Below are positions 45,978 to 58,571 of a DNA stretch of 64,000 nt, in pieces (positions within the stretch are counted from its first letter, which is position 1; each line of letters starts with the position of its first letter). The position numbers were made by a program, and so were the translations under genes. Under the pieces are notes generated by a model that saw only the letters and a program-made list of their open reading frames with translations, ran no database searches and had not been told where the DNA came from. The DNA lies in contig NC_081412.1 in NCBI RefSeq assembly GCF_030272615.1, forward strand, positions 97,091,796 to 97,155,795, given 5' to 3'. Source of the stretch: Cryptomeria japonica (taxonomy: Eukaryota > Streptophyta > Pinopsida > Cupressales > Cupressaceae).

Positions 45978-47871
45978 GTGGATTCAGAGGATCAGCCTTT
46001 AAAGGCTCATGACTTGGGCGTCTGTCTTCCATTAGGTCCACCTGATTGGAGGGCTCTAGCTGTTCTTGTTCCTACACCTACATCAACTCCTTCTCTTGTA
46101 GGATCACCTAGACACGCAGCTGCACCTCCTGACTTTCCTTAGGATTCATCCAATCTTCTGTTTGATGAACTTGATCCTGTTGCACCTCTTGCATTTGATG
46201 TTGGCACTTCTACTCTGGCCTAAATGGTGGGCTACGACGATTGTTGATCTTCATGATGATGAGCTCATTGAGGGTAGGATTGCTCGGAAGAATAAAAATC
46301 CTGATTATGCCAAATTTGCTCTCATGGCCAACATTCACAGTGTGTATGAAGTATGAACCTTAGACATACACAGAAGCGAAAGGGATACTTGTGTGGGAGC
46401 AAGCTATGGCAATTGAGCACCACAACTCGCTGAAAAATAACACTTGGGTTCAGTCAGATCTTCATCCAGGGAAGAAACCCATTGGATGCAAATGGGTCGA
46501 TAAGGTCAAATAGAAGGCCGATGGTACTCTGGATAAGTACAAGGCTCGTTTCGTTGCCAAGGGCTTTTCTCATCATGAAGGGATTGATTACGAGGAGACC
46601 TTTGCTTTGACAACAAAGATGAGAACCATCAAATTAGTCCTAGCCATGGCAACTCAGTGTGGATGGAAGGTCCAAGAAATGGAAGTTAAGAGTGCCTTCC
46701 TGAATGGTGAGTTATAGGGAGAGGTCTACATGACGCAACCTCCTGTATTCAAGGTTGCCGGAAAAGAACACCAGGTACTCAAATTGGTGAAAGCACTTTA
46801 TGGCCTGAAACAAGCTCCTCAAGCATGGTACATGAAAATTGATAAGTACCTCACAAATCAAGGTTTCCAGAGGAGTCCTTTTGACTCAAATTTGTATGTC
46901 AAGAATACTGGTAGTAATATCATCCTTCTGGTAATTTATGTGGATGATTTGATAATAACTGGCAGTTCAGCGAATCAAGCAGAATCTATGCCAGTCTTTT
47001 GACATGACTGACCTTGGGCTTCTGCACTACTGCCTAGGTGTTGACGTTTGGCAACAGTCTCATGGCATCTTCATCTCTTAGTCTAAATATGCCAAGGCTC
47101 TGCTATAATAGATCCGAATGCAGGACTGCAAATCTGCATCTACACCTATGGAGAAATGCCTGAAGTTGTCGGCCAAATCCGGTTCTCTAGTTGAGAACGA
47201 ATTCGATTTCAGGCAACTAGTGGGTAGTTTAATATATCTCATCTCCACTAGACTTAATTTGAGCTATGCAGTGAGTTACATATCTTGCTTCGTGACAACT
47301 CGTACATTTGATCATTGGGCTGCAACGAGGTGGATCCTGCGCTATGTCAAGGGCACTTCAGACTTTGGTATCCTCTATGGACGAACGAAAGAGCCCAGAC
47401 TCATTGGTTCCACAGATTCGGGTTGGGCAGGCTTTGTTGATGACAAAAAATCCACATCCGGGTATGTCTTCAGTTTGGGCACAGGTGCCGTCACTTGGAC
47501 CAGTAAGAAGTAGCAGGTTGTAGCTCTTTCTTGACATAAGTTGAATATCGAGGAACAATCAAAGCAGCTTGTGAGGCAGTTTGGTTTTGAAGGATGCTTT
47601 TAGACATACAGATGTCTTAAGTAGGCCCTACACCCCTCTTTTGTGACAATCAAGTGGTGCTCAAACTTGCCAAAAATCTAGTCTTCCATGAGCGAACTAA
47701 GCATGTTGAGCTTCATTGTCACTTCATCCGCAAGCTGGTTGAAGATGGATCCGTGGATTTGCAGTATATTCCTACTAAGGACTAGACTGCAAACATTCTC
47801 ACCAAGTTTTTGAATCTGGATAAGTTTGTTAAGTTCATGGGGCAACTTGGTTTTGTAGACAGATTGACCAT
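45978..47871 (+). pseudogene. Copia RT and RNase H of the TA...TA element
   Basis: After the nested insertion the Copia coding region resumes just before RT. Motifs: KPIGCKWVDKVK, KARFVAKGFSHHEGIDYEET, SAFLNGEL, KALYGLKQAPQAWYMKIDKY and LLVIYVDDLIITGSS (YVDD catalytic site intact, 46934-46948). RNase H follows: QLVGSLIYLISTRLNLSYAV, RWILRYVKGTSDFGILY, GSTDSGWAGFVDDKKSTSGY and VTWTSKK then TAG. Several stops (for example after WVDKVK, GEL and SMPVF) and a frameshift near 47000 inactivate it. Confidence 0.85.
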
Positions 47872-48074
47872 AAAGGGAGGGTATTAGAATAATATCTTAG
47901 TTTATTATTTAATGGTCAATTTTGTATCTTAGTGTAAATATTAGATGTTTCTAATTTTGTTTCAGTTATCGATTGTTTCATAATGGAAACATCGAGCTTG
48001 TAATCTTATAAATGATCGTTTGATTATTCATTTACTTTATTCATTATTTTACCAATTACTTGCGTAATAGGCCA

Positions 48075-49796
48075 ATTGAACTCGAGGTTATAGTAGTTGA
48101 CAAAACAAAGTTATAGGAAGAGAGAACCTTAGAATCAAAATAATTGAAGTACATAAGATAAAATAAAATAGTTTGCCATCAGTAAATAGCAATACAAATA
48201 GCAATAAATAGAAAACAAGAGCACGTGCATGTGTTGGCGAGGACTAGAAGAAAATGTCATTGAATTCCCTTGTTTGCATCTAGAATGGAGGAGTTGTCTA
48301 ATTTACCATCAGCCACTATGAGAGATAATTCCCACCATTGAGTATGCCAGGATTGAAGGACACATTAGGATAGCCTAGGAGGAATTAAAGCACTAGAAAT
48401 TCTCCTAACACCCAGAGCTAGTGTAGCTGTTGTAGTAGAAAAAAGGCTTGTATTATTCTAGTAGAAAAAAGGCTCGTATTATGAGTCCACCCCTATGGTT
48501 TTTGGAGTAGTGTAGCTGTTGTAGTAGAAAAGAAGAGCATCTGAGCATTCTTTGCTATCCTGCTAACAGTTTTGGTTTGTTCAATTTTGGCTTTGGTTCA
48601 ATTTTTTTGTGTAAATTTTTCTTTTGTTATTTGCAGTTGAAGTGCTTGTGGACCCACATGAGGCCTAGTTATTGAAATTCTTTGCTTGTTGGTTAGATAT
48701 GAGGTGAAATAAACTAAAATTTGAGTCATTGCTTTTGGGTGCTGCATTCTCACATGCTGTGGCCCGCACCTTTGTCTCTTGTGGGGTTGGATGAATCTTG
48801 CTGAGGTTTACCCTTGGGACCCAATTAATTTCCAATTTCAGGTGCTTCATTCGAATTTCCTTGCTAAGTAGCGTGACGTAGTTGTTATACAAGGCAATTT
48901 AACTTCTTTTAAAAGTACTGCCAAAATTTGGTGCTATCTTCAATGCTAGCGATGGCTATGTTATGGATTTGCAGCGATAGTTATTCCTTCATGTTGGACG
49001 TAGATTTTGATGGCAGTTTAATTTGCTCGGTGTTACATCCTGACAGTTGTTTGATTGCAGATGCTAAATTAATATTGTGTGCAGACACAATATTTTCATA
49101 AATAGATGTTTTTTCCTATTGGTTATGCTGTAAAATCTGACAGGCGGTTACTTTGGTTCCTGGTCAAACCTTATTATGGCTGGAACGGTCTTATGTTTTG
49201 AGGCATTTTCATTGCCTAAGACATTTTTCAAAGTCTGAATCCTTGTATATATGGGAAGGCTGTGATGAATAGAAAAGGGGAGACTATATAATAAAGCCAT
49301 AGAATATCTTCCTCCTTAGAAAACTACTTGTAACAGAGAAATTCAAATATGATTAATTGGGACAAACTAAGGCTAAATTAGTGATGAAAATGGTATGAAA
49401 AGGATTGCTGCAGGAAAGACTGCAAGTTGTTTCTTTGCTAGCTGCATGGTTTTGTGATGTCTAAGTCAATTGGATGAGATTCAATTTGTTGAACACTTTG
49501 TATCAGTTGCATATTTGTTAGCAGGTGTATTTTGTGTTACAGTTAGTAATTGTTGGAAGAATAGTGCTTTGGAAATCTGATTTCTGGGTAATGGTTACTG
49601 ATTCTTGTAATGTTGTTGTGAAATTTTGACATTTGAAAAATAAATAATTGAATTGTTGAGTATTGAGTTGTTAACTTTGAAAAATTGGATTACCTTGCTG
49701 TTGTAAATTGGTTTGTGTAGAGTGCTGCTTGGATTGGTGATAAGATCTTCACATATAATAATAGAAATAATATATTGCAGAAGATGGATCTCACAT
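48075..49796. other. Unassigned intron DNA
   Basis: No feature recognised. A short direct repeat, TGTAGCTGTTGTAGTAGAAA, occurs at about 48423 and 48511. Confidence 0.4.
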
Positions 49797-52718
49797 GACA
49801 CAAGAGATGTATGTGGGCCAATATGCCCTAATATTCATTATATGCCCTAATGCTCCTTAAGGAAGAAGCCACTCCACGCTATATCTCCAAGAGATCCCAA
49901 ATACAATATCATACTTCACACATCTCTCTTACAATGATAATCACCTTCCTTTATATATACTTCTTCCTAATAATACTATGGAAGGGTAAATCCTAATGAA
50001 GGCCTACTTAATGCCTGATATGATAAATCACATTAATTATTCACATGACCCAATATAACTAATGTAAGGAATGTGTGCTACATGTCGACCTCTCCATCCA
50101 CTGAAATACTTTATAGTATCATGTCCCTATTTAGTATTTACATAACATGCCATCTCTCCTTGACATTTTTCGTCCTTGAAACATAAGAAGATTCCAAAGT
50201 GTATGACTTTTGCAAGTTATTACAAATATGATGCCATGACCAATAATCTAGCCATCCATAATTGATTTGTGTTGTCCCTTTCACTTGATAATTCTTGGAT
50301 ACCATACTTGAGTCATAATTTGTTGCATCCATTTGATTCCACTCTTTATCATAATAAGTCTGAACACAAAACAGAAATACTGAGAGGGGGGGTGAATTAG
50401 TATTTCGAGAACTTTTAAATCAAGATGAGCCAAAGAAAAAACTGAACATATAATCACACAGAAGACACCAAGATTATCCCGTGGAAAACCCTTTCGGGTA
50501 AAAAACCACGGCATCAAAAGCTTTCATATTGAAAAAATGGGCACCAACCCTATTACAAAAGTGAGCTCCAACTCACGTCAAGAGTACCAAATCAAACTTG
50601 CTGAGGCACCAACCTCAGTATGAGCATTAACTCAGATTAAACAATGAACATATTACAAAGAGAAAAAAAAACTCTTTTCTACATCCTCAAGGATATACAC
50701 AGCTTGATTGCATTCTTAGCAAGATACGTTATACTTATTTGACATTGAATTACTGTCCACAGAACAACCTGGAAACACCTTTATGAAGTCATAAAGACTA
50801 TACATCCATAATACTTGACTTCATATTTTCAGAATTGACTATATACAATCTTTACTCGTACTTCCAAAAATTACCTCACCACATAACACGAAATTTTTTA
50901 ATCCTTCTTCATATATTATTTTCACACAGCTATCTCACACATTTTCTAATATCCACACACTGCTTTATGACCGAACCACTCTCAGCCACTTACAGTTTTC
51001 CTTAAAAAACTTCACAAAATTATGGAGACCCCACAACTTCCATCTACTCAAAAAACACTTGTCTTCGCACACACATAACTTCCAGAATTTTCGCATGCAG
51101 CTAATACAGAGATTTTTTATCTTCAATCCAACAAAAACAATATCTGTGCTTTTTTTTTTAACTAATAATGCCCTCTTGATTATCTTAAAAATTACTGTGC
51201 AGAAATCTGAAGATACGACTTCCAGTATGTAACCCATGAAGGCTCCAAAAACTCACAGATAAGTTCAGATTTTTATTGCAAAAAGAATCCAATCAAAAAA
51301 ATCCACGCAGAGCGTTATATTTTTTCTTTCACAGTAAATATGAGCCTGCTGTAATATCCAAGAGCTCAAACCATTAAAATCATTAAAAAAAACGTTTTTA
51401 TGCTCAAAATCTTTCTAAAAAAAACTTTAGAATCGCTCTAACCCCCATTAAAAATGGCCCGGATAAGAACATCGAATACCATATGCACACATGTACACAA
51501 CTGAATACTCTATCATGAAAAGTGTTTTTCATTCTATGCATTTTTTATCTGCAAAGAAAGTTCGCACAACATACTTAAGTCCCTTTCACGCCATCATCTG
51601 AATATCTGCAGAAACACACTGCACTCCATGCATAAATTTGCTAACTCTTTTCCTCTAAAAAAACGGCAGGCACTTATGAAATTTCTGTTGAACAAACAAC
51701 ACACCCACACACAGTTCAAGCAACACGTATCAACTGAAGATATGATATTAACCTCTAACATCTGCATAGACAAAAACGGCAATATACCAACCACAAGAAG
51801 TAACATCCATAACTCCAGCAAAGAAAAACGCCTCTCGTTACTGAAACGCAAATATCAGATAAATTAGAGAAGAAAAAGAAATTCGCTGAAGGCAAAACAC
51901 ATAGCTGAAGACTTGATGGTGCATGGAAATATCAACCCAATATTAAACGCCTCCCAAAAAAACGATTTCGATTTCACATCTGTGATGGCCCCAAACAAAG
52001 ACTCCTTCTAGTATGGTTAACATTAACTCAGTTCTATGAAGGACATATATTATCAATGTACAATAAGGAGATTGATCATTATATCTCGGTCATCCTAGAA
52101 TCAACATTAGCAGAACCATATCGATGACTATGGAATACAGAAGATGATTGATAATTCCATAAAGATAATTCTAACAAGATACGTAGATGATTCATCTTCA
52201 ATCACATGAATCCGATTACTATGAAAATAGCTACCACTGCAACTCAGATCTAATGAAAGACATACTATCAATATACAATCAGTAGTAGATTAATCATCAA
52301 CTTAAGTATCATCACCAAGATACGAAAGAACTTGATCTAGAATAATGTAATCCTCATTGTTTACCGGCTAGCAATAAAAAGTCAACATAAGGACAGCGAA
52401 TCATATACAAGGAAATCCAATATGGTGCGATATGTTATGATTATTTACCACGATTTGTTATGACTAATGATTACTCTCCAACGGGATGTGATTAAGTGAA
52501 AGAGGCATGTCTTATGAACAGGTGTGTCTATTTGAAGAGAGGTATCTCTAAGAAGGATGAAGGTATAAAAAGGGGGAATTTATATTATTTCTTTTATTAC
52601 GGCAGATTTGGGGTATGCTTTGTAAGAACCAGTGTCTGGTGGCATTATCGTGTGCAAGCAATAATAGTGCAGATCAGAGACGACACCAAGGCATTCTTTC
52701 GATTCTCTACGAGGAAGG
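49797..52718 (-). mobile_element. Probable LTR element remnant
   Basis: Near 50385 the + strand reads GAGGGGGGGTGAATTAGTAT, the same U5-edge signature as in the LTR at 45004. It is followed by GTGGAAAACCCTTTCGGGTA, typical of plant LTR ends. A - strand TATA-like GTATATATAAAGG lies at 49953-49965. A short - strand ORF (50332-50138) ends KNVKERWHVM. No paired LTR, primer site or target duplication was identified, so extent and class are uncertain. From 52050 to 52718 nothing specific is seen except a TATA-like GGTATAAAAAGG at 52563. Confidence 0.35.
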
Positions 52719-54158
52719 TGTCATGTCCCCTCTTTAGCTCTGTCTAGCAAAGACATGTGAGCCAGCTTATTATGGGGTCTTGTAGGCTGACATTGATGGA
52801 TAGAGACTCAGTGTGGTTATACAGTGTTTGGGACTTGGTGTTCTGGCAGTAGTTGATCAGTTTGGAGCAGTTCCTTATTTTTAGGAGGCAGTTCCTACGT
52901 TTATGGAGGATATCCCTACTATTTAGGAGGTTATGACCATACCCAAGGTCGGGTCTCCTTGAGATTATTCCTTGGGTTCAGTTTTACAGGATTTGGGTTT
53001 GTTTCCTAGTTTCTAGGAGCATCCCTAGATTTTAGGGATGAGATTGCCAGTGGATCCTTGATTTCCGACTTCAGTCACAGACAGGTGGCAGGTTGACTTT
53101 CTGGTTTGTGGTGTCATTTGAGCATTTTGTAGCTATTTGGGTTATATTTTTAATATATTTAAATATTTTCTAAGTTAACGTTTAGTTAATTAAATAAGGC
53201 TATGTTTATAGCCATTTTGGAGTAATAAGGGGTTTTTGGCCTCATCTGGATGCGTATCCCTTGGTGTAATAGCTCGTTGGAAAGGTCTTGGACTTTTCTA
53301 AATATTTCTCTCTTGATTCAGATCCTTTCGGTGAACGGATTTCTTTATATTTGAAAAAGGGCCGTTTTCTATGCACTTGGCAACTTAAAATGAGAAATAT
53401 AACATTTTAACCCTAAACGCCACATTGAGTCACTTTTAGGGTTCGAGCTAAGTGGGAAGGTGTTATAAGGAAGTTGAGACCTAATTCTTGGGTATCTTCT
53501 ACACATTTTACATCTTGGATTTGAGATTTTGGCTCTGGAAGAGCTTTTCAGCATCTGGGACGCCAACCCCATTGCCTTGCTTGTTTGGGACGTAGCCCCC
53601 AATATAGTGGTTTGGATTTGCTTGCAGTTATTAGCATCTTGGAGATTGTACGACACACTTTCTGGAGGTTTCAGTGATTCTGACAGAGTTCAGCGTGGGG
53701 TTTGGGGGTTTCTATACAGTTGGGTGTACTTGGCAGCCGTACGGCTATACCTGGCAGCCACTTTCCTTCCCACGTGCAACACTTGGAGGGCTGGAATCTT
53801 GCCGCAGCTTCATTCCTGGTTATATTACTCCTTCACCATCCAGGTTGGGTTCATCCCTGATTGTAATCTTCCTGAAATTATTGGAAATCTTCATCTGGTC
53901 AAATATTTGATTTTATATTCAGAAATCTGCCTTGAGTCGAATTTGTTTTGGCTGTATATGAACTTCATTTTCAGTACTTTGTTCATGTACTTGTACTTCA
54001 TTTATTACTTGTTGAAAAATCATCAAAACACAAAAGAATCCAACCCTTCTGCAACTTCTGTCTATTTCTGAAAGAAAATATTAAGAAATGGGAAAAATCA
54101 ATTTAAAATAATAAAATTACAGCAGATCAGCAAAAGAGTTCCATCAGGGATCTTTCAG

Positions 54159-54170
54159 TGGTATCAGAGC
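54159..54170 (+). other. Primer binding site of the Gypsy element
   Basis: TGGTATCAGAGC, one base after the LTR end TTTCA; complementary to the 3' end of initiator tRNA-Met. Confidence 0.9.
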
Positions 54171-54229
54171 TATCATCCTGCCAGCCTGTAGGGTTTGTGT
54201 GGAGTTTTCACACTAGGGTTACATTTTAT

Positions 54230-55607
54230 TCTATGCATCTGGGTAGAGAGGAGATACACAGGTATTATACACGCAGGGTAGCTCAACAGGAGCATGAGAG
54301 TGGAATTGAACAGGTACCCAGTATGGCGGATGAACAAGGGGGTGCTAGACAGAACCGGATTGAGGATGAAGAACGGGAGATGATGAGAACTCTCATCACT
54401 ACACAGCCCAGGATAGTCTAGACACTTGACAGATTACAGGAAACTTTGGCACAAATGGAGTTGGATAGAAATAGGGGCAGACATGGGCAGAGCAGATCAG
54501 TTTCAGTGGCAGGCAGTTAGCATAGCCATCAGTCCCATTCATCAGTTGGGAGCTCCCTTCATTCCTCTAGGCGGGAACGCCATCGTACACCTGCTACGGA
54601 TAGACCTTTGCTTCCTCAGTTTGTACCAGGTGAACAACTAGCAAAGGTAGATCCACCAGAGGTTGGGTTCCAGGAGTCAGTTTTAGCAGCCACAACTGAG
54701 TGGAGAGCCCTACCCCCAGAGGCTAGGGATGTTTTCCCTCTTCCCCAGTATTGTGCATAGCGTAGAGATACAGTTAGGTTCAGAGGAGATCGTGGTTATA
54801 GACCACCACAGCAACATAACTATGACCTCAATAGACCTACTGGAAAGATCACATTGGCTACATATGATGGCTCTGGTGATACGAGTGCACGAGCTTGGGT
54901 GCACAAGCTGGACATATATCTATCCTTGAGGCCCATGCCTGAGCATGAGGCTATTCAGTTTGCTATGTTGCATTTAGACGGGATTGCCTATGACTGGTGG
55001 CACCATGGATTGGTCACCCAGGATCACGCCTTGGTACGTTCCTATGCCGAGTTCACTGAACGACTCATTACACGGTTTGACCGTAAGGATACAGAGCTCT
55101 ACTATAGAGAGTTGGCACATCTTAGACAGACTGGGCATGCAGAAGCTTATATTAATGAGTTCTAGCGTGTTGCGGTTATGGTACTTGATATGCCCCAGAG
55201 GCGGAGTGTGATGTTATTTATTGAGGGATTTCAGGATAGACTTAAGGGATTGGTACGTGCTTTCCAGCCGGCCACTCTTAAGGAGGCCATTGATGTGACA
55301 TTGAGAGTGGATACCGTTGCCACTTCTTATCAGGCAGATAAGAAGCCATTCAGGGACTCTCGGCCTACACAGAAGGCCAATACTTCACAGAATAAAGGAG
55401 GGTCATCATCTAGACCCCCTTGGAATTTCAGGAGACGAGGAACAAATTGAGAAGGAAAAAGTTATGCTTTTCCTGCAAGGAACCTTGGGAACCAGGACAC
55501 CGTTGTATGGGTAAAGGAAAGGTTCATTTGATTGAGGTGACATCTGAGTTAGGGGATGAGGAGGTACCTGACACTGACATTGAGGATAGCATGGAGGATG
55601 TTGAGTA
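54230..55607 (+). pseudogene. Gypsy gag, decayed
   Basis: Starts near MHLGREEIHRYYTRRVAQQE. The core retrotransposon-gag domain shows YDGSGDTSARAWVHKLDIYL, IQFAMLHLDGIAYDWWHHGL and FTERLITRFDRKDTELYYRE. The stop after AYINEF is followed by RVAVMVLDMPQRRSV in the same frame. A frameshift near 55430 leads to the knuckle CFSCKEPWEPGHRC (55465-55506) and GKVHLIEV. Stops lie at about 54419, 54759 and 55164. Gag packages the RNA and forms the particle core. Confidence 0.8.
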
Positions 55608-55608
55608 G

Positions 55609-56755
55609 GTGCAGACAAAGTTGGAGTTAGATACCCCTGAGCCTTTGGCGACAGCCAAAGGAACTATGGCTACCCTCTCTAGTTATCCTAAATTTCATGC
55701 CTTTCGGTTGAAAGGCACACTGAAGGGCAAGCGGGTCATGAGCTTGGTAGACACAGGTGCCATGCATAACTTTATTGATCAGAAGTTAGTAGAGAGGCGT
55801 GGATTACAGTATGAGGAGTTTGGTGGTTTTGGAGTGAAGGTGGCAGATGGTGCAGTTTTGGGCTGTACTAAACGGATTCCACAGCTTAGTATTCAGATGG
55901 GGGATTATACTCTGACCGATGATTTTTATGTGCTTCCATTAGAGGATTATGATGTGGTCTTGGGCATGCAGTGGTTACTGGGTATTGGGCGTTACATTAT
56001 TGATCACCACCGTATGCAATTAGAGTTCCTTTCTGGGGGGAAGAAGACTATCTTGAGGGCAGCTTCAGATGGTGGACTTAAGGAGGTGTCTTCTCGCAGG
56101 ATGGAGACTATTATTAGACATAATGATGTGATTTGGGCTTCACATTGTTTGGTGAAGTCCAAAACACCTACACATCAGGATGGCAGGGTATTTCATGTTG
56201 ATATTCAGTCAGTGATGGACCGTCATGGGAGAGTATTTGGTGACATACCTTCTGAAGTGCCTCTAGATAGAGGTTTTGAGCATGGTATAGAGATGGAGGA
56301 TGGAGCAAAGCCAGTGATTACTACCCCATATCGTCATCCTAGAGCCTATAAGGATGAAATTGAGAAGACTATTCATGAGTTGTTGGATATGGGTTTCATT
56401 CGGCCTAGTTCTAGCCCCTTTGCTTCTTCTGTAGTGCTTGTTAAGAAGAAGGATGGGACTCTACGGATGTGTATAGATTACAGAGCCTTGAACAAGAAGA
56501 AAATCAAGAATAGATACCCTATTCCACACATTGATGAGTTGTTGGATGAGCTTCATGGAGCTATCTACTTCTCTAAGATTGATCTTCATTCAGGATACCA
56601 TCAGATATGTGTACGAGTAGAGGATGTACACAAGACTGCCTTCCGTTGTCACTATGGGTACTATGAGTTTCTGGTAATGCCTTTTGGCCTTACTGATGCA
56701 CCGACCACTTTCCAGTCCTGTATGAACCATATCTTCAACAAGCAGTTGAGGAAGT
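55609..56755 (+). pseudogene. Gypsy protease and N-terminal RT
   Basis: Open from 55609. The protease has [11 protein letters not shown] (catalytic DTG at 55750-55758) and [14 protein letters not shown]. The RT begins with [20 protein letters not shown] and continues [60 protein letters not shown] and [14 protein letters not shown] (one catalytic Asp present), then [20 protein letters not shown]. After QLRK the reading leaves the RT family (56755), so the YDD active site, RNase H and integrase are lost. The open frame runs on to 57009 in unrelated LTR sequence. Confidence 0.88.
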
Positions 56756-57319
56756 TGCAGGAACGACACCTTCAAGTTGCAAATTGCAGGAACATAATGC
56801 GAGAAATCTTAAAGGCGGTCACCTGTCTTCTATTCCGGATTTCTAAGGATCTACATTCATATGCAAAGGAAGACTCTTATTCATATATGGCTACATATCG
56901 GCAGACCCTTAAGGACTCTTTAATTATAAGTGCATGGAAGATTGGTTTTTCATATGCGGAATTTAGATCTGGAGTACTAAAAGGGACATTGAGCAACAGA
57001 GTAAGGTAGTATTGAATCAACCATTTATATAAGGTTAAGGTGGGCTAAGGAGGCATAAGTAAAGGTCAATTGAAGCCGAGTCAATAGCCAAATATAGCAA
57101 GCATATAAAGGAAAATCGTAGATCATACTTAAGGGAGTGTAGAGATTGAAAGTTATATATATCAGACCAGCATCTGTTAGTGAAGTGCAAGTATCACGTT
57201 GACAATCCGAGACAACATAGATCACTTTAGACAATAATTTAGAGTGGCATATTAACATGATAATATCAAAGAAAGTTATTAGGATGAAATTAAGGGAATG
57301 CCCAAATGGGGACATTACA
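56756..57319 (-). mobile_element. Gypsy-type LTR interrupting the Gypsy RT
   Basis: On the - strand it starts TGTAATGTCCCCATTTGGGC at 57319 and could end GTTCCTGCA at 56756, exactly where the RT reading frame is lost. This gives a possible LTR of 564 bp. The flanks (GAAGT left, ACATC right) do not match, so either the ends are slightly different or one flank has been rearranged. The word TTGCAGGAAC is repeated at 56755 and 56783, which complicates the left edge. Confidence 0.5.
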
Positions 57320-57814
57320 ACATCTGCCAAAAACAAATTCCATAAGACTTTACACGAACACCTCCAGCCAATAAGCACATGGCACACAAATCTGATAAAT
57401 ACATAGATTCAACCCTTTGACCATTCAATCAAAGATACACAGCAAGAAGATAGACAACTATATGAAGCTGACACACATACAGCTCAAATTACCACACACA
57501 GGCAGCTTAGCAGCAGGACATTGACATCAATGATAGAAACATTAACAATCTCCCCCTTTTTTCCATTGATGGCAACCAAATTAATCCAATCTGAACAAAA
57601 CAGCTTTGAAACAATCTGTAGCAAGAAACTCCCCCTGTCTGAATACTCCTCCTTTGACATCAATGACTAAATCAAGGCCGCAAATCTAAAACCATTTGCG
57701 TACCCGAACCGAGGCATTAAATTTAGCAATAAGCACTCCCCTGTAAACCAAACCGCAAGTTAATGAGGAAGTGAAATTACTCCCAACTTCTGCCTCCAAT
57801 ACTCAAAAGTCTCT

Positions 57815-58570
57815 TTAGAAGACACATTCTGACTTAACAACCTGATTAGTAACCTGCTCTCTTAAAAAATGATACTTATTTGGAATATGTTTACTTCTAG
57901 AGTGCATAACTGGATTTTTTGAAATATTAATGGCAATCGTATTGTCACAAAAAATAGAAATAGGATGAATATACTCAACCTTAAAGTCTTGCAAATTGTG
58001 TTTCATCCAAATAACTTGTGTACATCATGATATAGTTGCAATGTACTCTGCTTCAACCGTAGACAAAGAAATAGAAGTCTGTTTTTTGCTTAGTCAAGAA
58101 ACAAGGTAGCCACCAAGAAAGAAAGCACTACCGCTTGTGCTCTTTCTATCATCTACTTAACCTCCCCAATCTGCATTAGTGCAGGCTATTAGTGTAAATT
58201 CTTGGCATTTAAGATACCATAAGCCAAAATTCATTGTACCCTTAAGATATTTAAAGATCCTCTTTACTGCTTGCACATGAGTGTCTTTGGGTGTATCCTG
58301 AAACCTTGCAACATATCCAACTGTTTGCATAATGTCAGGTCTAGTAGCTGTAATATAAAACAAATTGCCTACCATAGACTTGTAATATGTTTGATTTACA
58401 CTAGGAGACTCATCATCTTTACTAAGTTACATCCTGTTACCATAGGTGTACTCCTAGGATGACAATCTTCCATTTTGAATCTTTTCAACATCTCTCTAAT
58501 GTACTTGGTTTGAGAGATAAAGATACCTTCTTGAGATTGCTGAATTTGTAGTCCTAAGAATAGGATAGCT
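57815..58570 (-). pseudogene. Copia RNase H
   Basis: From 58375 the - strand reads MVGNLFYITATRPDIMQTVG, RIFKYLKGTMNFGLWYLK and CTNADWGG, stop, VDDRKSTSGSAFFLGG. It continues with SLSTVEAEYIA and HLQD...IFCDNTIAINISKNPV, to HIPNKYHFLREQV. These are the D-A-D-W-G and E-A-E-Y core motifs of Copia RNase H. Stops after GG and in LVS*LSKK inactivate it. Confidence 0.8.
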
Positions 58571-58571
58571 C

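Larger units (their letters stand above)
41193..48074 (+). mobile_element. Copia LTR retrotransposon with TA...TA LTRs, invaded
   Basis: The 5' LTR is 41198-41372 (175 bp) and the 3' LTR is 47882-48069 (188 bp). Both begin TATTAGAATA and end TTGCGTAATA. A perfect 5-bp target duplication, GGCCA, flanks them (41193-41197 and 48070-48074). A perfect initiator-tRNA-Met primer site, TGGTATCAGAGC, follows the 5' LTR (41373-41384), and a polypurine tract, AAAGGGAGGG, precedes the 3' LTR (47872-47881). By eye the LTRs differ at about seven positions plus one 13-base insertion. The gag, protease and integrase core are missing; a - strand element occupies about 41655-45977. RT and RNase H remain. TA...TA ends are a known rare variant among Copia LTRs. 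Confidence 0.9.
52719..56755 (+). mobile_element. Ty3/Gypsy element, truncated in RT
   Basis: The 5' LTR is about 52719-54157 (TGTCATGTCCCC to GGATCTTTCA). It is followed by the primer site TGGTATCAGAGC at 54159-54170. The coding order is gag, CCHC knuckle, aspartic protease, RT, which is the Gypsy order as far as it goes. RT stops before the YDD motif where an LTR of another element begins (56756). No 3' LTR was found. Gag and the gag-protease linker contain several stops, so the copy is dead. Confidence 0.85.

Noticed and set aside
53529-54071. 180-codon ORF as a gene
   Set aside because: It lies inside the Gypsy 5' LTR, is rich in Trp, Leu and Tyr with no motif, and has no counterpart in element proteins.
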